A stretch of 64,000 nt of DNA from Saltatorellus ferox (lineage in GTDB: Bacteria; Planctomycetota; UBA1135; GCA-002686595), in assembly GCA_007751475.1 (NCBI GenBank), contig CP036434.1, positions 3,725,524 through 3,789,523 of the forward strand, written 5' to 3'. The notes below the pieces were generated by a model that was given only the letters and a program-made list of their open reading frames with translations, searched no databases and was not told where the DNA came from. Both the position numbers and the translations under genes were made by a program. Positions 25,544 to 34,805 of the stretch are shown one piece after another (the stretch's first letter is position 1; each line of letters starts with the position of its first letter).

Positions 25544-28060
25544 ATGACCCACTTCTCACCAGCCTCCCTGAACGCCCTGCTCGACGAAACCGAGTGGGTT
25601 CGAGCCCTCGCGCGGCGACTCGTGGACTCGACCCACGAGGCCGAGGATCTCGCCCAGGAGACGATGACCCGAGCGCTGGTCAGTCCGCCCACCGACGGCC
25701 GCTCGATTCGGGGCTGGCTGAGCGTGGTGCTGGCGAATCGCCTCCGTGCACGCCTGCGGCGCCCGGATCCGGCGCTCGACGTCGCCCGCGACGCTGCGCC
25801 GGCCCATGAGCCTTCCGCGCTGGAGACCGTCGAGCGCGCGGAGGCGCACCAGGCCGTCGTCGACGCCGTCATGTCCCTGGCGGAGCCGTTTCGGACCACC
25901 GTCTTGCTGCGCTACTTCGAGGGATGTGGTCCCTCCGAGATCGCCGCGCTCGAGAACGTGCCTCTCGCGACGATCACCAGTCGGTTGACACGCGCCCACG
26001 CTCGCCTGCGGGCGAAGCTTCAGGACGGCGACTCCACCGCGGGTAAGGGTCTCCTTGGCCTGACTCCACTCCTGGCCCCCGCCCGCGGTTCCACGTCCGT
26101 TTCCTTACCCACGCTGGCGTCCGCCAGCCTCCTGATCACCATGTCCACGCCTCTCAAGCTTGCCATCGCCTCCGCGCTCGTCGCCCTCGGGGTGCTCTTG
26201 AGCTTCCACGACGGGAACCCTGAGCCAGCACTTCCGGGTGAGACCACCATCGTGGAGGCCGAGGCCGGTCCAGACGGCATCGCGCTCAGCGACGCGATGG
26301 AGATATCCGTCGCGGGTGAGGCAGCGCGTGTGGAGCTGAATGAGGCCGCAGAGGCCGTGCCGGAGGCTGTTTCCGACCCAGGTTCGCCGCCAGTGGAGTC
26401 GCCGATGCTGACCGGCATCGTCATGCGTCCCGACGGTACGCCGGCCCCGGGAGCCACGGTCATCATGGGCGGATTCGGCGCACTGCTGTTCATCGAGATG
26501 AAGACGTCTCCCCCTGATTTCTTCCTGAGCGTAAAGACCGAGGAAGACGGGACCTTCCGCTTCGAAGACCTTCCCGAGGAGCGCACGCTTCTGACCGCAG
26601 GATGCGCTGGCTTCGCGCCGAGCGAGTCCGTGGTCTGGGTTCCCGGGGATGCGACGGACTTGCACCTGACCCTCCGTGAAGGAGGCCGCATCTACGGCTC
26701 GGTTCACCGACGCGATGGCTCCCTCGCTCGCGGGAGGAAGGTCCGCCTCATGCAGGACGGCGGCACCATGGATCCCCTGGGACGACGCCTGATCCGCTTC
26801 GCCACGACGGACGCCCAGGGAAACTTCGACGAGCGCGGCCTTTGCCCGGGCGAGTGGGGGATCGTCAGCTATCCCGACGATGAAGAGCTCGAGGAAATCG
26901 GCGGCACGATGGTGGATCACATGATCCAGGCGACGGTGCGGCTCCAGGATGGCGGGGAGGCGCACGTGCCGCTCGGGGCTCCGAAGCCCGACCAGGTCGT
27001 GGTGACGGGGCGCGTCACGATCGCGGGGGAACCGGCCCAGGGGATCCTGCAGTGGCTTCGGGAGTGCGAGGATCCCATGGGCAGCTCGACGAACATCCAG
27101 CTCGCCAGCGACGGTTCCTACCGCGTGGAACTCGAGGAACCTGGGACGTGGTACGTGCGCGCTTCGGGACGGGGCACCGGCGAGTTTCTCCCCTCGATTC
27201 CGAAGGTGAGCGAGTACCAGCTCGACCTGGAGCTCCCCGGCGGAGAGCTGAGCGGGCTCGTGGTGGATGAAGCCGGTGAGCCTGTGAAAGGCGCCTCGGT
27301 TTCGCTTCAGGTGACGGAAGGTGAGTTCGAGCGAGGACCGCTGCGAGCTTCGGGCGACATCAAGGTCACGAACAAGAAGGGACGCTTCACCCTCCAGGGG
27401 CTCAAGGACGGCGTCTATCTCGTCGGAGCGGTTCACGACGAACTCGGCGTCGCGCCCTCGCAGCTCGTGGAGATCTCCGAGGGTCAGGCCGCAGAGGAAT
27501 TGACCTTCGTTCTCCGCGGCGGCCACCGCGTCCATGGATCCATCAAGGGCCCCGAGGGCTTCCGGGCGAATGGCTGCGGGATCTGGATCTACGACGAAGA
27601 AGGACGACTCCTGAACCCGGTCGCTTCCCTCACCATCGGCAAGGGAGCGATCTTTTCGACGCCGCCGCTTCCGCCGGGGCGCTACTCCCTGTTCGTCCTT
27701 TCGGGGCTGAACGTCGCGCAGGCGGTGGACCTGAACGTCGAAGAAGCGGATCTCGAGGGCGTGGACCTGCAGCTACAGCCAGGAGCCGTTCTGACGGTCG
27801 AGACGCTCGTCGACGGCGAGCGAAGGCGCGGTCTCGTCAGCGCCACCGACGACACCGGAAGGCTGCTGACGGGCCAGCGATTCAACAGGGATCCGTGGCA
27901 GTGGCGTCACCTGCCCTTCGATTCGACGCGGAAGCGCATCGGGCCGCTTCCGCCGGGGACCTACGACGTCAGCTCCCACGTGCCAGGCGTGGGGACCGCC
28001 ACCGAAACGGTGACGATCGTGGGCGCGGAGATGCTTACGCTCACGCTTCGACATGACTGA
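25544..28060 (+). CDS. Second membrane-tethered ECF sigma factor with extracytoplasmic CarboxypepD_reg-like repeats
   Basis: The ATG at 25544 gives 838 residues; upstream extensions cross the divergent dapF promoter. Sigma region 2 lies at about 10-75 ('STHEAEDLAQETMTRALV') and region 4 at about 100-160 ('EIAALENVPLATITSRLTR'). A hydrophobic stretch is followed by a transmembrane helix at about 203-221 ('LKLAIASALVALGVLLSF'). The remaining ~610 residues are beta-rich repeats resembling carboxypeptidase regulatory-like domains ('LTGIVMRPDGTPAPGATVIM', 'GLVVDEAGEPVKGASVSL'). The architecture is the same as 2196-5840, though sequence outside the sigma and membrane parts has drifted. Its gene faces the secreted protein at 28079-29227. 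Confidence 0.87.
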   Translation: MTHFSPASLNALLDETEWVRALARRLVDSTHEAEDLAQETMTRALVSPPTDGRSIRGWLSVVLANRLRARLRRPDPALDVARDAAPAHEPSALETVERAEAHQAVVDAVMSLAEPFRTTVLLRYFEGCGPSEIAALENVPLATITSRLTRAHARLRAKLQDGDSTAGKGLLGLTPLLAPARGSTSVSLPTLASASLLITMSTPLKLAIASALVALGVLLSFHDGNPEPALPGETTIVEAEAGPDGIALSDAMEISVAGEAARVELNEAAEAVPEAVSDPGSPPVESPMLTGIVMRPDGTPAPGATVIMGGFGALLFIEMKTSPPDFFLSVKTEEDGTFRFEDLPEERTLLTAGCAGFAPSESVVWVPGDATDLHLTLREGGRIYGSVHRRDGSLARGRKVRLMQDGGTMDPLGRRLIRFATTDAQGNFDERGLCPGEWGIVSYPDDEELEEIGGTMVDHMIQATVRLQDGGEAHVPLGAPKPDQVVVTGRVTIAGEPAQGILQWLRECEDPMGSSTNIQLASDGSYRVELEEPGTWYVRASGRGTGEFLPSIPKVSEYQLDLELPGGELSGLVVDEAGEPVKGASVSLQVTEGEFERGPLRASGDIKVTNKKGRFTLQGLKDGVYLVGAVHDELGVAPSQLVEISEGQAAEELTFVLRGGHRVHGSIKGPEGFRANGCGIWIYDEEGRLLNPVASLTIGKGAIFSTPPLPPGRYSLFVLSGLNVAQAVDLNVEEADLEGVDLQLQPGAVLTVETLVDGERRRGLVSATDDTGRLLTGQRFNRDPWQWRHLPFDSTRKRIGPLPPGTYDVSSHVPGVGTATETVTIVGAEMLTLTLRHD

Positions 28061-28078
28061 GGTCGAAGCGGTTCTGAA

Positions 28079-29227
28079 TCAGAGGAAGCTGATCTCCAGC
28101 CCGTCCGCAAAGTTGGACGTGGCGCTACCGCCGACCGCGTCGCGGTACCAGGCCGTGAAGTTCCAGGTCTCGCCCGCTTGCACAGCCACGATGCCGGTGG
28201 GCGTCGGGTGCATCGTGAGGTCGATGGAGAGCTCGATCTCGCCCGCCAGACCAGAGTTCTGGATCTGGCCGGGCCCCACGTAGCGTCCGATGGCGCCGCC
28301 GAGGCAGAGGTTGCCCTGGCTGCCGCCTGGGTTGGCGGCGAAGCCTTGCAGCTGGCTCGTGAGGAAGAGACCGAACGAGTTGAACGGCATGCCTTCTGCC
28401 TTGAGAAGGACGTTGTTCATCGCGACCGAAGTCGACCCGATGGCAGACATAGCGGCCGGGACGCCCGTCGAGTTGGCGACAGGCGTGCAGTAGGACGTCC
28501 CGATGGTGGGAATGCCTCCGCCGCCGATGTCGCCGCCGATCGACACGAGGTTCATCCCTGTGTCGAAGATCGAGGTGGCAGCACCGGTCGCGAGGCTGAG
28601 TTCCACGACGCATCCCGCGTTGTTCTGGTCACAGATGCCATAGAGCTTGCCGCCGGCGCGGTCGTACCAGATCCCCACGATGCTGCTCATATTCGTCGGT
28701 CCGATGAGGGTCGAGCTACCCGTCACGGGATCGAGCGTGTAGATCGAGTTCGTGATGGGATTGTTCGCCACGAACGCGCCGAGGGAAGGCACGTAGTCGA
28801 GGCCGTAGATGTTGATCAGGCCGGTCACGCCGATGAGCGTCTCGGCGCCGGTGGTGGCGTCGACCTCGTAGAGGTTGCCGAGGGAGGCGGCGTAGACCTT
28901 GCCGTTGTCCTCGTTGTTGCAGAGGGCGAACATGGGCAGGCCACTACCCGTCAGTGGTGTGGTCGTTCCCGTGGTGAGGTCGACGTGGAAACGGCCAGCG
29001 GTGACGCCGGAGATCAGCAGCTCGGTGGGGCTGCTGAGGTTCGCGATGCCGAACAGCAGGTTCACGCCGGTCGCCGCCGCGGGAGTGGTGGTGAAGGCCG
29101 CGATGTCCAGCTCGTAGATCTGACCGCCGAGCGTGGCGCAGTAGGTCCGCTGGGCGGGCGCCGAAGCGCAGAGCACCGCGGACATGGCGAGTGCAAGAAC
29201 GGGGTGGGCGGTGGAGAGAATCTTCAT
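28079..29227 (-). CDS. Secreted propeller-like protein with recurring planctomycete C-terminal domain (copy 1)
   Basis: The ATG at 29227 begins a signal peptide ('LALAMSAVLCASAPA'); total 382 residues. The middle part (about 28-240) has repeated blades such as 'GKVYAASLGNLYEVDATTG', 'YGLDYVPSLGAFV' and 'GKLYGICDQNNAGC', consistent with a beta-propeller. Residues about 245-382 are the C-terminal block shared with the proteins at 43883 and 51901: 'YCTPVANSTG', 'NPGGSQGNLCLGGAIGRYVG', 'AGETWNFTAWYRD' and a final 'GLEISFL'. The block may be an attachment or sorting domain. No enzymatic motif is visible. Confidence 0.8.
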   Translation of the reverse strand: MKILSTAHPVLALAMSAVLCASAPAQRTYCATLGGQIYELDIAAFTTTPAAATGVNLLFGIANLSSPTELLISGVTAGRFHVDLTTGTTTPLTGSGLPMFALCNNEDNGKVYAASLGNLYEVDATTGAETLIGVTGLINIYGLDYVPSLGAFVANNPITNSIYTLDPVTGSSTLIGPTNMSSIVGIWYDRAGGKLYGICDQNNAGCVVELSLATGAATSIFDTGMNLVSIGGDIGGGGIPTIGTSYCTPVANSTGVPAAMSAIGSTSVAMNNVLLKAEGMPFNSFGLFLTSQLQGFAANPGGSQGNLCLGGAIGRYVGPGQIQNSGLAGEIELSIDLTMHPTPTGIVAVQAGETWNFTAWYRDAVGGSATSNFADGLEISFL

Positions 29228-29405
29228 GGAGCTCAACGGTACCGCGGCGTCCATGAGCGAACCATACGAGCTGGGTAATGAACCCTGCATGGGTAAGACT
29301 TCCGTCGACGCTGCGTGCAGCCCACGTTCGCAGACTTCTGTGGTGCCTGGCTCGCCCGGCAAATGATGTCGCGAACGCAACAGGGGTGACCCGCGAACCC
29401 GAGGT

Positions 29406-30842
29406 CTACTCCGCGGCTCGAACCCACCAGCCGATCGTGCTCGTCAAGAAGCCGACGTCTTCTTTCACGACCCAGGGGGCCTGGCTCCCGCGGACCTCGG
29501 TCGTGTCGTGGACTCTGCAGACGACGCGGAAGCGTCCCGGGCCGAGGTCCTTTTCGGTCACTCGAAACTTGTGCACGCCATCGTGATTCGGGTGCGTGGA
29601 CCTGGCAGGCTTCTCTTCGATCGGAACCGGCGGAGCGACGCGACGGCCGCCGGGGCCGACGCTCACCTGGCTCTTCACGATGGCGACGCTCTCTCCTTTC
29701 TTGGCGCGCCGACGCTTTCGCTCCGTGACATCGATGGGACGCGGCGCCCGGCCTTCCGGAAGCACCCACCAGTCCACCTGCAGCTCGTGGCTCGTGGGCT
29801 GTAACACCGTCACTTCGAAGTGAAGTCCACCGCGACCCACCAGAAGGTCGTCCTCGGAATCGAAGGGATGGGGCTGCGGCTCTGCCGCGTCGATCGGATC
29901 GCAGTAGGAATAGATGCGCAGAACGAGTTCTTCACGGCACACGGGACAGAACTCGCCGCTCGAGGCCATCGCGCATTTTCCTGCGGTCGGCCGCCACGCT
30001 CCCTGGACGAACTGCGCCCCGCCCGGGTGCATGCCGACGCCGCGCACCTTCGCCTTCAGGAAATGGTTCCATGGGCACTCCTCGGGATCCTCGCTGATCG
30101 CGATGTTGGTGTTGCGCGAGGGCTTCGCATCCTTGGGCCTTCCCGCCTGCTGGGCCGTGTACTCGTCCGAGAGTCCACCGAACGAGTGCCCGATCTCGTG
30201 GATCATGGTCGCCATGTTGCGGCCGCCGATCGTCGCGACTCCGCCGCCGCCCGTGCCGAGGATCCCGAGCTTGGCGAACACGATCGCCTGCCCGTCCTGC
30301 TCCGGCATCTCGCTCAGCATGGCCCTGACGGCGTTGCGGTCGATCCCCACGTGCCCGGCGAACGTCCCCAGGGTCTTGCCGTTCAGCGCGGTGTCGTAGT
30401 CGCGCCCGTAGCCGTCGACGCCGTTGTCCGCGCTGACGAGATCCGCCCGAAGGAAGTTGAGGTAGCGGTAGTACTCGCCGAACACCTCGTTCCGCTCGAA
30501 CACGTCCGGAACGTCGGCCGCCAGCTTCGCGAACGCCGACATCTCGGTGATCTGATAGCCCTCGCCCATGAGGACGAAGTCGAGGCGGTTCTCGGATGGC
30601 CCGTGGCGGACGACGTCCCCGAAGCCGAGGTAGGCCGACGGCTTCCCGCGCCGTTCACCGATGGCGCCCTCGGGGGTGCCGGGGAACTGCTTCGCGAGTC
30701 GACGATAGAGCGCCTGCGCTTCGTCGAATTTGCCCTGCTCCGCGCGGAGCTCGGCCTTTTCGAGCATCCGCTCGGCCTTCTCCTCGGACGGGGGGGCAGC
30801 AGCGGCGAGAAAGACCAGGGCGATGATGGGCGAAACCTTCAT
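29406..30842 (-). CDS. M64-type (IgA-peptidase-like) secreted metallopeptidase
   Basis: The ATG at 30842 begins a signal peptide ('MKVSPIIALVFLAAAA'); total 478 residues. After a short TPR-like helical segment ('AELRAEQGKFDEAQALYRRL') comes the M64 pattern: 'FVLMGEGYQITEMSAF', then the zinc-binding 'HEIGHSFGGLSDEY' near residue 225, which supplies HExxH and a downstream acidic ligand. Cys pairs in 'CPVCREELV' and elsewhere may form a disulfide or zinc site. The last ~130 residues are beta-rich. Probably an extracellular endopeptidase. The longer upstream reading is not supported because it precedes the signal peptide. Confidence 0.87.
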   Translation of the reverse strand: MKVSPIIALVFLAAAAPPSEEKAERMLEKAELRAEQGKFDEAQALYRRLAKQFPGTPEGAIGERRGKPSAYLGFGDVVRHGPSENRLDFVLMGEGYQITEMSAFAKLAADVPDVFERNEVFGEYYRYLNFLRADLVSADNGVDGYGRDYDTALNGKTLGTFAGHVGIDRNAVRAMLSEMPEQDGQAIVFAKLGILGTGGGGVATIGGRNMATMIHEIGHSFGGLSDEYTAQQAGRPKDAKPSRNTNIAISEDPEECPWNHFLKAKVRGVGMHPGGAQFVQGAWRPTAGKCAMASSGEFCPVCREELVLRIYSYCDPIDAAEPQPHPFDSEDDLLVGRGGLHFEVTVLQPTSHELQVDWWVLPEGRAPRPIDVTERKRRRAKKGESVAIVKSQVSVGPGGRRVAPPVPIEEKPARSTHPNHDGVHKFRVTEKDLGPGRFRVVCRVHDTTEVRGSQAPWVVKEDVGFLTSTIGWWVRAAE

Positions 30843-30914
30843 GGCCCCATGGTAGTCCGGCCCCGCGGTGGCCGGGCAGGGCGAATTCCTGTGCGGACGC
30901 CCGGTGGTGATTTG

Positions 30915-30942
30915 CGACCGGCTCCCGATCGGGAGCCGGTCG
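30915..30942. terminator. Perfect 28-nt palindrome downstream of the flavin oxidoreductase gene
   Basis: The stretch begins CGACCGGCTCCC, has GATC at the centre and is an exact inverted repeat of itself. It lies between two minus-strand genes, 17 bases after the stop at 30959 and 73 bases before the M64 start. No T-run follows. It may be a terminator for the OYE-type gene or a binding site for a dimeric regulator of the peptidase gene. Confidence 0.4.
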
Positions 30943-30958
30943 ACCGATCCGGGCCGGT

Positions 30959-32164
30959 TCAGCGGCGCGTCTCGCCTAGCGCCCAGGCGTACTCCCGCGC
31001 GATCGGCGGCGGGGTTTCGGACTCGAGGTCGACCCAGGCGCGGAGAGGCCAGTTCGGATCGCGCAGGAGTTCGCGCCCGAGGAGCACCAGGTCGGCCCGG
31101 CCGTCCGCGATGATCGCGTTGGCCTGGGCTGGCTCGGTGATGAGGCCCACGGCGCCCGTGAGGATGCCGGTCTTCCCGCGAATCTCTGCGGCGAACGGCA
31201 CCTGGTAGTCCGGGCCGACGGGTATGTCCGCGTTGCGCGAGGCTCCGCCGGTGGAGCAGTCGATCAGGTCGACGCCCTCTTCCTTGACGAGTCTTGCCGC
31301 TTTCACCGAGTCTTCGAGGGTCCAGCCGCCTTCGACCCAGTCGGTGCACGAGAACCTGACGAAGAGGGGCGCCTCCTCGGGCAGCGCGGCGCGAACGGCG
31401 CGCACGCTCTCCAGGAGGAACCTCACGCGATTCTCGAACGATCCTCCGTACTCGTCGGTGCGCTCGTTCATGAGCGGCGACAGAAAGCCATGGCCGAGGT
31501 ACCCGTGGGCGAAGTGGAGTTCGATCACGCGGAATCCCGCCCGGATGGACCGCTGGGCGGCTTCCGCGAAGGACCCGACGATTCCGCGGATCTCGGCGAC
31601 GGTCAGCTCATGGGGGACAGGCCCGTCGTCGCGATACCGCCTGGCCGTCGGCCCGACGGGCAGCCAACCGCCCTCCTCCACCGGCACGTACTGGCCACGC
31701 TGCGGGTGCCACGGGCGGTGGCGCGAGGCCTTGACGCCCGCGTGGGCCAGCTGAATCCCCGGCACCGATCCGTGCGCCGTGATGAAGTCCGTCACGCGCC
31801 GCAGCGCCGGAATGTGCTCGTCCTTCCAGACGCCGAGGCAGTGGGGCGTGATGCGACCCTCGGGAACGACCCCCGTGGCCTCCGCGATCAGGAGCCCGGC
31901 TCCGCCGACGGCGCGCGCCGCATGGTGGGCAAGGTGCCAGTCGTTCGCGAACCCGTCCTCGCTGGAGTACTGGCACATCGGCGACATGGCGATCCGGTTG
32001 CGCAGGGTGACGCCGCGGATCTTCAGGGGCGTGAAGAGGGTCGCCGCATCCTCCCGGCGCGCCTTCGGGTGGGTGGAGGCAGCGCGCTCGCCCTTGGCCG
32101 AGACGCCGGTCGTGGCGGCGATGCCCGCGGCGATCGCGGATTGGAAGAAGTGACGTCGGTTCAT
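30959..32164 (-). CDS. Old-yellow-enzyme family NADH:flavin oxidoreductase (NamA/YqjM-like) with Tat signal
   Basis: The product is 401 residues. The N-terminus is a twin-arginine signal ('MNRRHFFQSAIAAGIAATTG'), so the folded FMN enzyme is predicted to be exported, which is unusual for this mostly cytoplasmic family. OYE features are 'MSPMCQYSSEDG' near the start of the barrel, 'HFAHGYLGHGFLSP' with the active-site region, 'MNERTDEYGGSFENR', and the phosphate-binding end 'LLGRELLRDPNWPLRAW'. It would reduce activated C=C bonds with NAD(P)H; the electron donor outside the cytoplasm is unclear. It is followed on the same strand by the palindrome at 30915-30942. Confidence 0.9.
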   Translation of the reverse strand: MNRRHFFQSAIAAGIAATTGVSAKGERAASTHPKARREDAATLFTPLKIRGVTLRNRIAMSPMCQYSSEDGFANDWHLAHHAARAVGGAGLLIAEATGVVPEGRITPHCLGVWKDEHIPALRRVTDFITAHGSVPGIQLAHAGVKASRHRPWHPQRGQYVPVEEGGWLPVGPTARRYRDDGPVPHELTVAEIRGIVGSFAEAAQRSIRAGFRVIELHFAHGYLGHGFLSPLMNERTDEYGGSFENRVRFLLESVRAVRAALPEEAPLFVRFSCTDWVEGGWTLEDSVKAARLVKEEGVDLIDCSTGGASRNADIPVGPDYQVPFAAEIRGKTGILTGAVGLITEPAQANAIIADGRADLVLLGRELLRDPNWPLRAWVDLESETPPPIAREYAWALGETRR

Positions 32165-32189
32165 GGGATCTCAGGTTGGGTTACGGGGC

Positions 32190-33587
32190 TCAGCGCTCGT
32201 CGCCAGAGCGCCTGGCGCGCTCCGCGCCGAGGCTCAGGGCAAGGCCTGCCATGACGATCGCGATGGGGGCCACGGTGAGGGAAAGGGCGGTCATCGTTCC
32301 GAGCGCGAGGGCGGAGAGTCCGGCGCTCACACCTGCGCCCGCGGTGTCGCCCGCGCGGTAGACGAAGGTGTCGATGAGGCTCTTCGCCTTGTAGGTTTCG
32401 TCGCGGCTGAGGACGGTGAAGAGCGTTTCCCGCGCGGGGCGCAGCACGGCGTACTTGCCCGCCCGGAACACCGCCTGGATGATCGTGATCGCTCCGAGCA
32501 TCGTGGCAGCGGACCAGGCATTGATCTCGCCCATGGCCAGTAGGCCGTAGCCCGCGAGGACGAGGGCCGGCAGAAGCGCGAGCGTCCAGCCAACGCCCAG
32601 CCAGCGCATCAGTCGAGCGGTCACGAAGAGCTGGACGAGGAGGGTGGCGAGCTGGGTCCAGAAGTCGATGCTGGCGAAGGCCCCGACGCGCCCGGACTCC
32701 GATTTCTCGGCCGCCAGAACCAGCTCGTTCTGGGTGAAGTAGAGGAAGGTCGCGAGCACCGCGAGCAGGGCGATGTAGGACGCGATGAACATCAGGTAGC
32801 GCGAGCGAATGGCCAGACGCATGCCGTCCATCGCTTCGTGCAGAGCGCTGCGCCGGACCCTGCCTGAGTTCCCAGGATCGCGATACGGCCGGATCCTGCT
32901 CATGATCACCGAGGCGGCGCCTGCGACGCCCACGAAGCCCGCGGCCATCAGCATCATCTGGGGGGCGGTGAGCTTGATCTCCAGGTTGAAGAACTCCTTC
33001 CCGAAGAGCTCGAACGGATAGCCGGACACGGCCCACGCACCGGCGGATCCGAACAGCGCCCCGAGGGTCCCGCCCACGGCGATCGTCGGGAACACGCGGC
33101 GCGACTCCTCGGGCCCGAAGCAGTCGGCCATCAGGGACCAGAACAGCCCGGTCATGAAGAGGTTGATGACGCTGAGCCAGACGAAGAAGATGCGGCCTGA
33201 CCAGACGCTCGCGGCCTGATCACCGGCCGAGGCGCGCCAGGCGGCCAGTCCGAGTAGCATCAGCACGATGGACCCGTAGGCGACCGGCAGGAAGACCCGC
33301 CGATCGAACCGCCCGACGAGCCACGAGAACACGGGGTTCAGGGCCAGCGACACGACCATCGTGGCCACGAACAGGGAGTAGAGGTTCGACATCCCTCTCT
33401 CGACCCCGAACGCGTCGCGCACGGGGCGGATGAAGAAGTAGCCGCAGAGGATGCAGAAGAACATCGCTCCCGCGAGCAGGACCGGTCCGACCTCGCCCGG
33501 TCGCAGGTTGAAGAACGACAGCAGAGTCCCGCCGTTCCGCGACCTTCGCGGGGCGCCGCTCTCTTCTGGTTGGATGGGTGCGTTCAA
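32190..33587 (-). CDS. Npt/Tlc-like MFS carrier
   Basis: The product is 465 residues with about 12 predicted membrane helices. The N-terminal pattern 'FFCILCGYFFIRPVRDAFG' is typical of the Npt1/Npt2 ATP:ADP-antiporter-like group found in many free-living bacteria; 'RPARETLFTVLSRDETYKAK' is a further family-like cytoplasmic segment. In free-living bacteria the substrate is usually not a nucleotide and is mostly unknown. The start lies 10 bp after the stop of the neighbouring dehydrogenase, so the two are likely cotranscribed. Confidence 0.8.
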   Translation of the reverse strand: MNAPIQPEESGAPRRSRNGGTLLSFFNLRPGEVGPVLLAGAMFFCILCGYFFIRPVRDAFGVERGMSNLYSLFVATMVVSLALNPVFSWLVGRFDRRVFLPVAYGSIVLMLLGLAAWRASAGDQAASVWSGRIFFVWLSVINLFMTGLFWSLMADCFGPEESRRVFPTIAVGGTLGALFGSAGAWAVSGYPFELFGKEFFNLEIKLTAPQMMLMAAGFVGVAGAASVIMSRIRPYRDPGNSGRVRRSALHEAMDGMRLAIRSRYLMFIASYIALLAVLATFLYFTQNELVLAAEKSESGRVGAFASIDFWTQLATLLVQLFVTARLMRWLGVGWTLALLPALVLAGYGLLAMGEINAWSAATMLGAITIIQAVFRAGKYAVLRPARETLFTVLSRDETYKAKSLIDTFVYRAGDTAGAGVSAGLSALALGTMTALSLTVAPIAIVMAGLALSLGAERARRSGDER

Positions 33588-33597
33588 GCGGGCAGCC

Positions 33598-34725
33598 TCA
33601 GTAGCCCGCGGCCTTGTCTACCACGTTGAGCAGCGGCTCACCGGCGCCGAAGCGGCGCAGGTTTTCCTCGAGCAGCGTCGCTCGGCGCTCGTTCGTCAGC
33701 GTGGCCCGGCTCGCCACGTGGGGCGTGATGACCACGTTGTCCAGGCTCCAGAGCACGTGACCCGGCGGAAGGGGCTCGGGATCGGTGACGTCGAGGCAGG
33801 CCCCCGCGAGCCGCCCGGATTCGAGAGCGCCCACGAGCGCGTCGGTATCGACCACCGCTCCGCGTGCGATGTTGACGAGGTACGCACCCGGCTTCATGAG
33901 CCCGAGGGTACGCGCATCGATCATGCCTTCGGTCTCTTCGGTCAGTGGAACACAGAGCACCACGACATCCGCGAGCGGCAGCATCACCTCCAGGTCCTCG
34001 GCGGTCCCGACCCGATCCACGAACGCGGGCCGCTCCTTCCGGCTCCGCCGCGTCGCGAGCACGGTCATGTCGAACCCGTGCGCCCGGCGCGCGACCTCGC
34101 TCCCGATCCCACCGAGTCCGACGACGAGCATGGTCCGCCCACTCAAGGCCACGACCTCCCGCCCGCTGCCTTCGCGCTCCCATGCGCCGCGCCGATCGGG
34201 GTGCTGGTGGTACCCGATATCGCGGGTCAGCGTGAGCAGCATCCCGAACACATGCTCGGCGATCGCAGGCCCGTGGATCCCCTGCATGTTGGTGAGCACG
34301 ATCTCGCCGCGCTCACGAATGCCATGCCGCTCGAGGAGCCAGGCGACCCCGGCGGAGGGGGACTGGACCCAGACGAGCTGCTCCGCCGCGGTCAGGAACT
34401 CAGGGGAGCAGATCCGCCCATCCGCCCCGTGAGCCTCGGGCGCAAGCCGCAGCGCCTCCTCCTCCGACTCCGGCACGACGCAGCGAACGTTCGGCGCCGC
34501 CGCTTCCAGTGCCGCAAGCTCTCCGGGCTCCATGGGACCGGCCAGGAAGAGCAGCTGGCGCGTCCCGTCGTCGGTGGGGGTGGCCACTCGAGCGCCTTCG
34601 AGGGACCCGACCGCTGGAGCAGGGAGCGAGCCTGACGTGGCCGCGCAGCCACCGAGGATGAGCGCGCCTAAAAGCGCCAAGGCGCGGAGGGGGTCGGGCT
34701 TGGGGACGGGCAATGGCTGACTCAT
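33598..34725 (-). CDS. D-2-hydroxyacid dehydrogenase carrying a lipoprotein signal
   Basis: The product is 375 residues. A signal with lipobox-like 'ILGGC' near residues 23-27 precedes the enzyme. The NAD-binding motif is 'VVGLGGIGSEVARRA'. The catalytic Arg (in 'NIARGAVVD'), Glu ('DPEPLP') and His ('ITPHVASRA') of the family are present, so it looks catalytically complete. It would oxidise or reduce a 2-hydroxyacid/2-ketoacid with NAD(H). Export of an NAD enzyme is odd; the alternative is that the N-terminus is a misread start. An in-frame Met after the lipobox lies only in the enzyme body, so the signal is probably genuine. Confidence 0.83.
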   Translation of the reverse strand: MSQPLPVPKPDPLRALALLGALILGGCAATSGSLPAPAVGSLEGARVATPTDDGTRQLLFLAGPMEPGELAALEAAAPNVRCVVPESEEEALRLAPEAHGADGRICSPEFLTAAEQLVWVQSPSAGVAWLLERHGIRERGEIVLTNMQGIHGPAIAEHVFGMLLTLTRDIGYHQHPDRRGAWEREGSGREVVALSGRTMLVVGLGGIGSEVARRAHGFDMTVLATRRSRKERPAFVDRVGTAEDLEVMLPLADVVVLCVPLTEETEGMIDARTLGLMKPGAYLVNIARGAVVDTDALVGALESGRLAGACLDVTDPEPLPPGHVLWSLDNVVITPHVASRATLTNERRATLLEENLRRFGAGEPLLNVVDKAAGY

Positions 34726-34805
34726 GGGGCCGCCAAGATACCCGCTCCCGGAGGCCGGAGGGATTCGAACTACGTTCGAAGGTTCAGTGGGCGGGTGGTC
34801 GCGCG

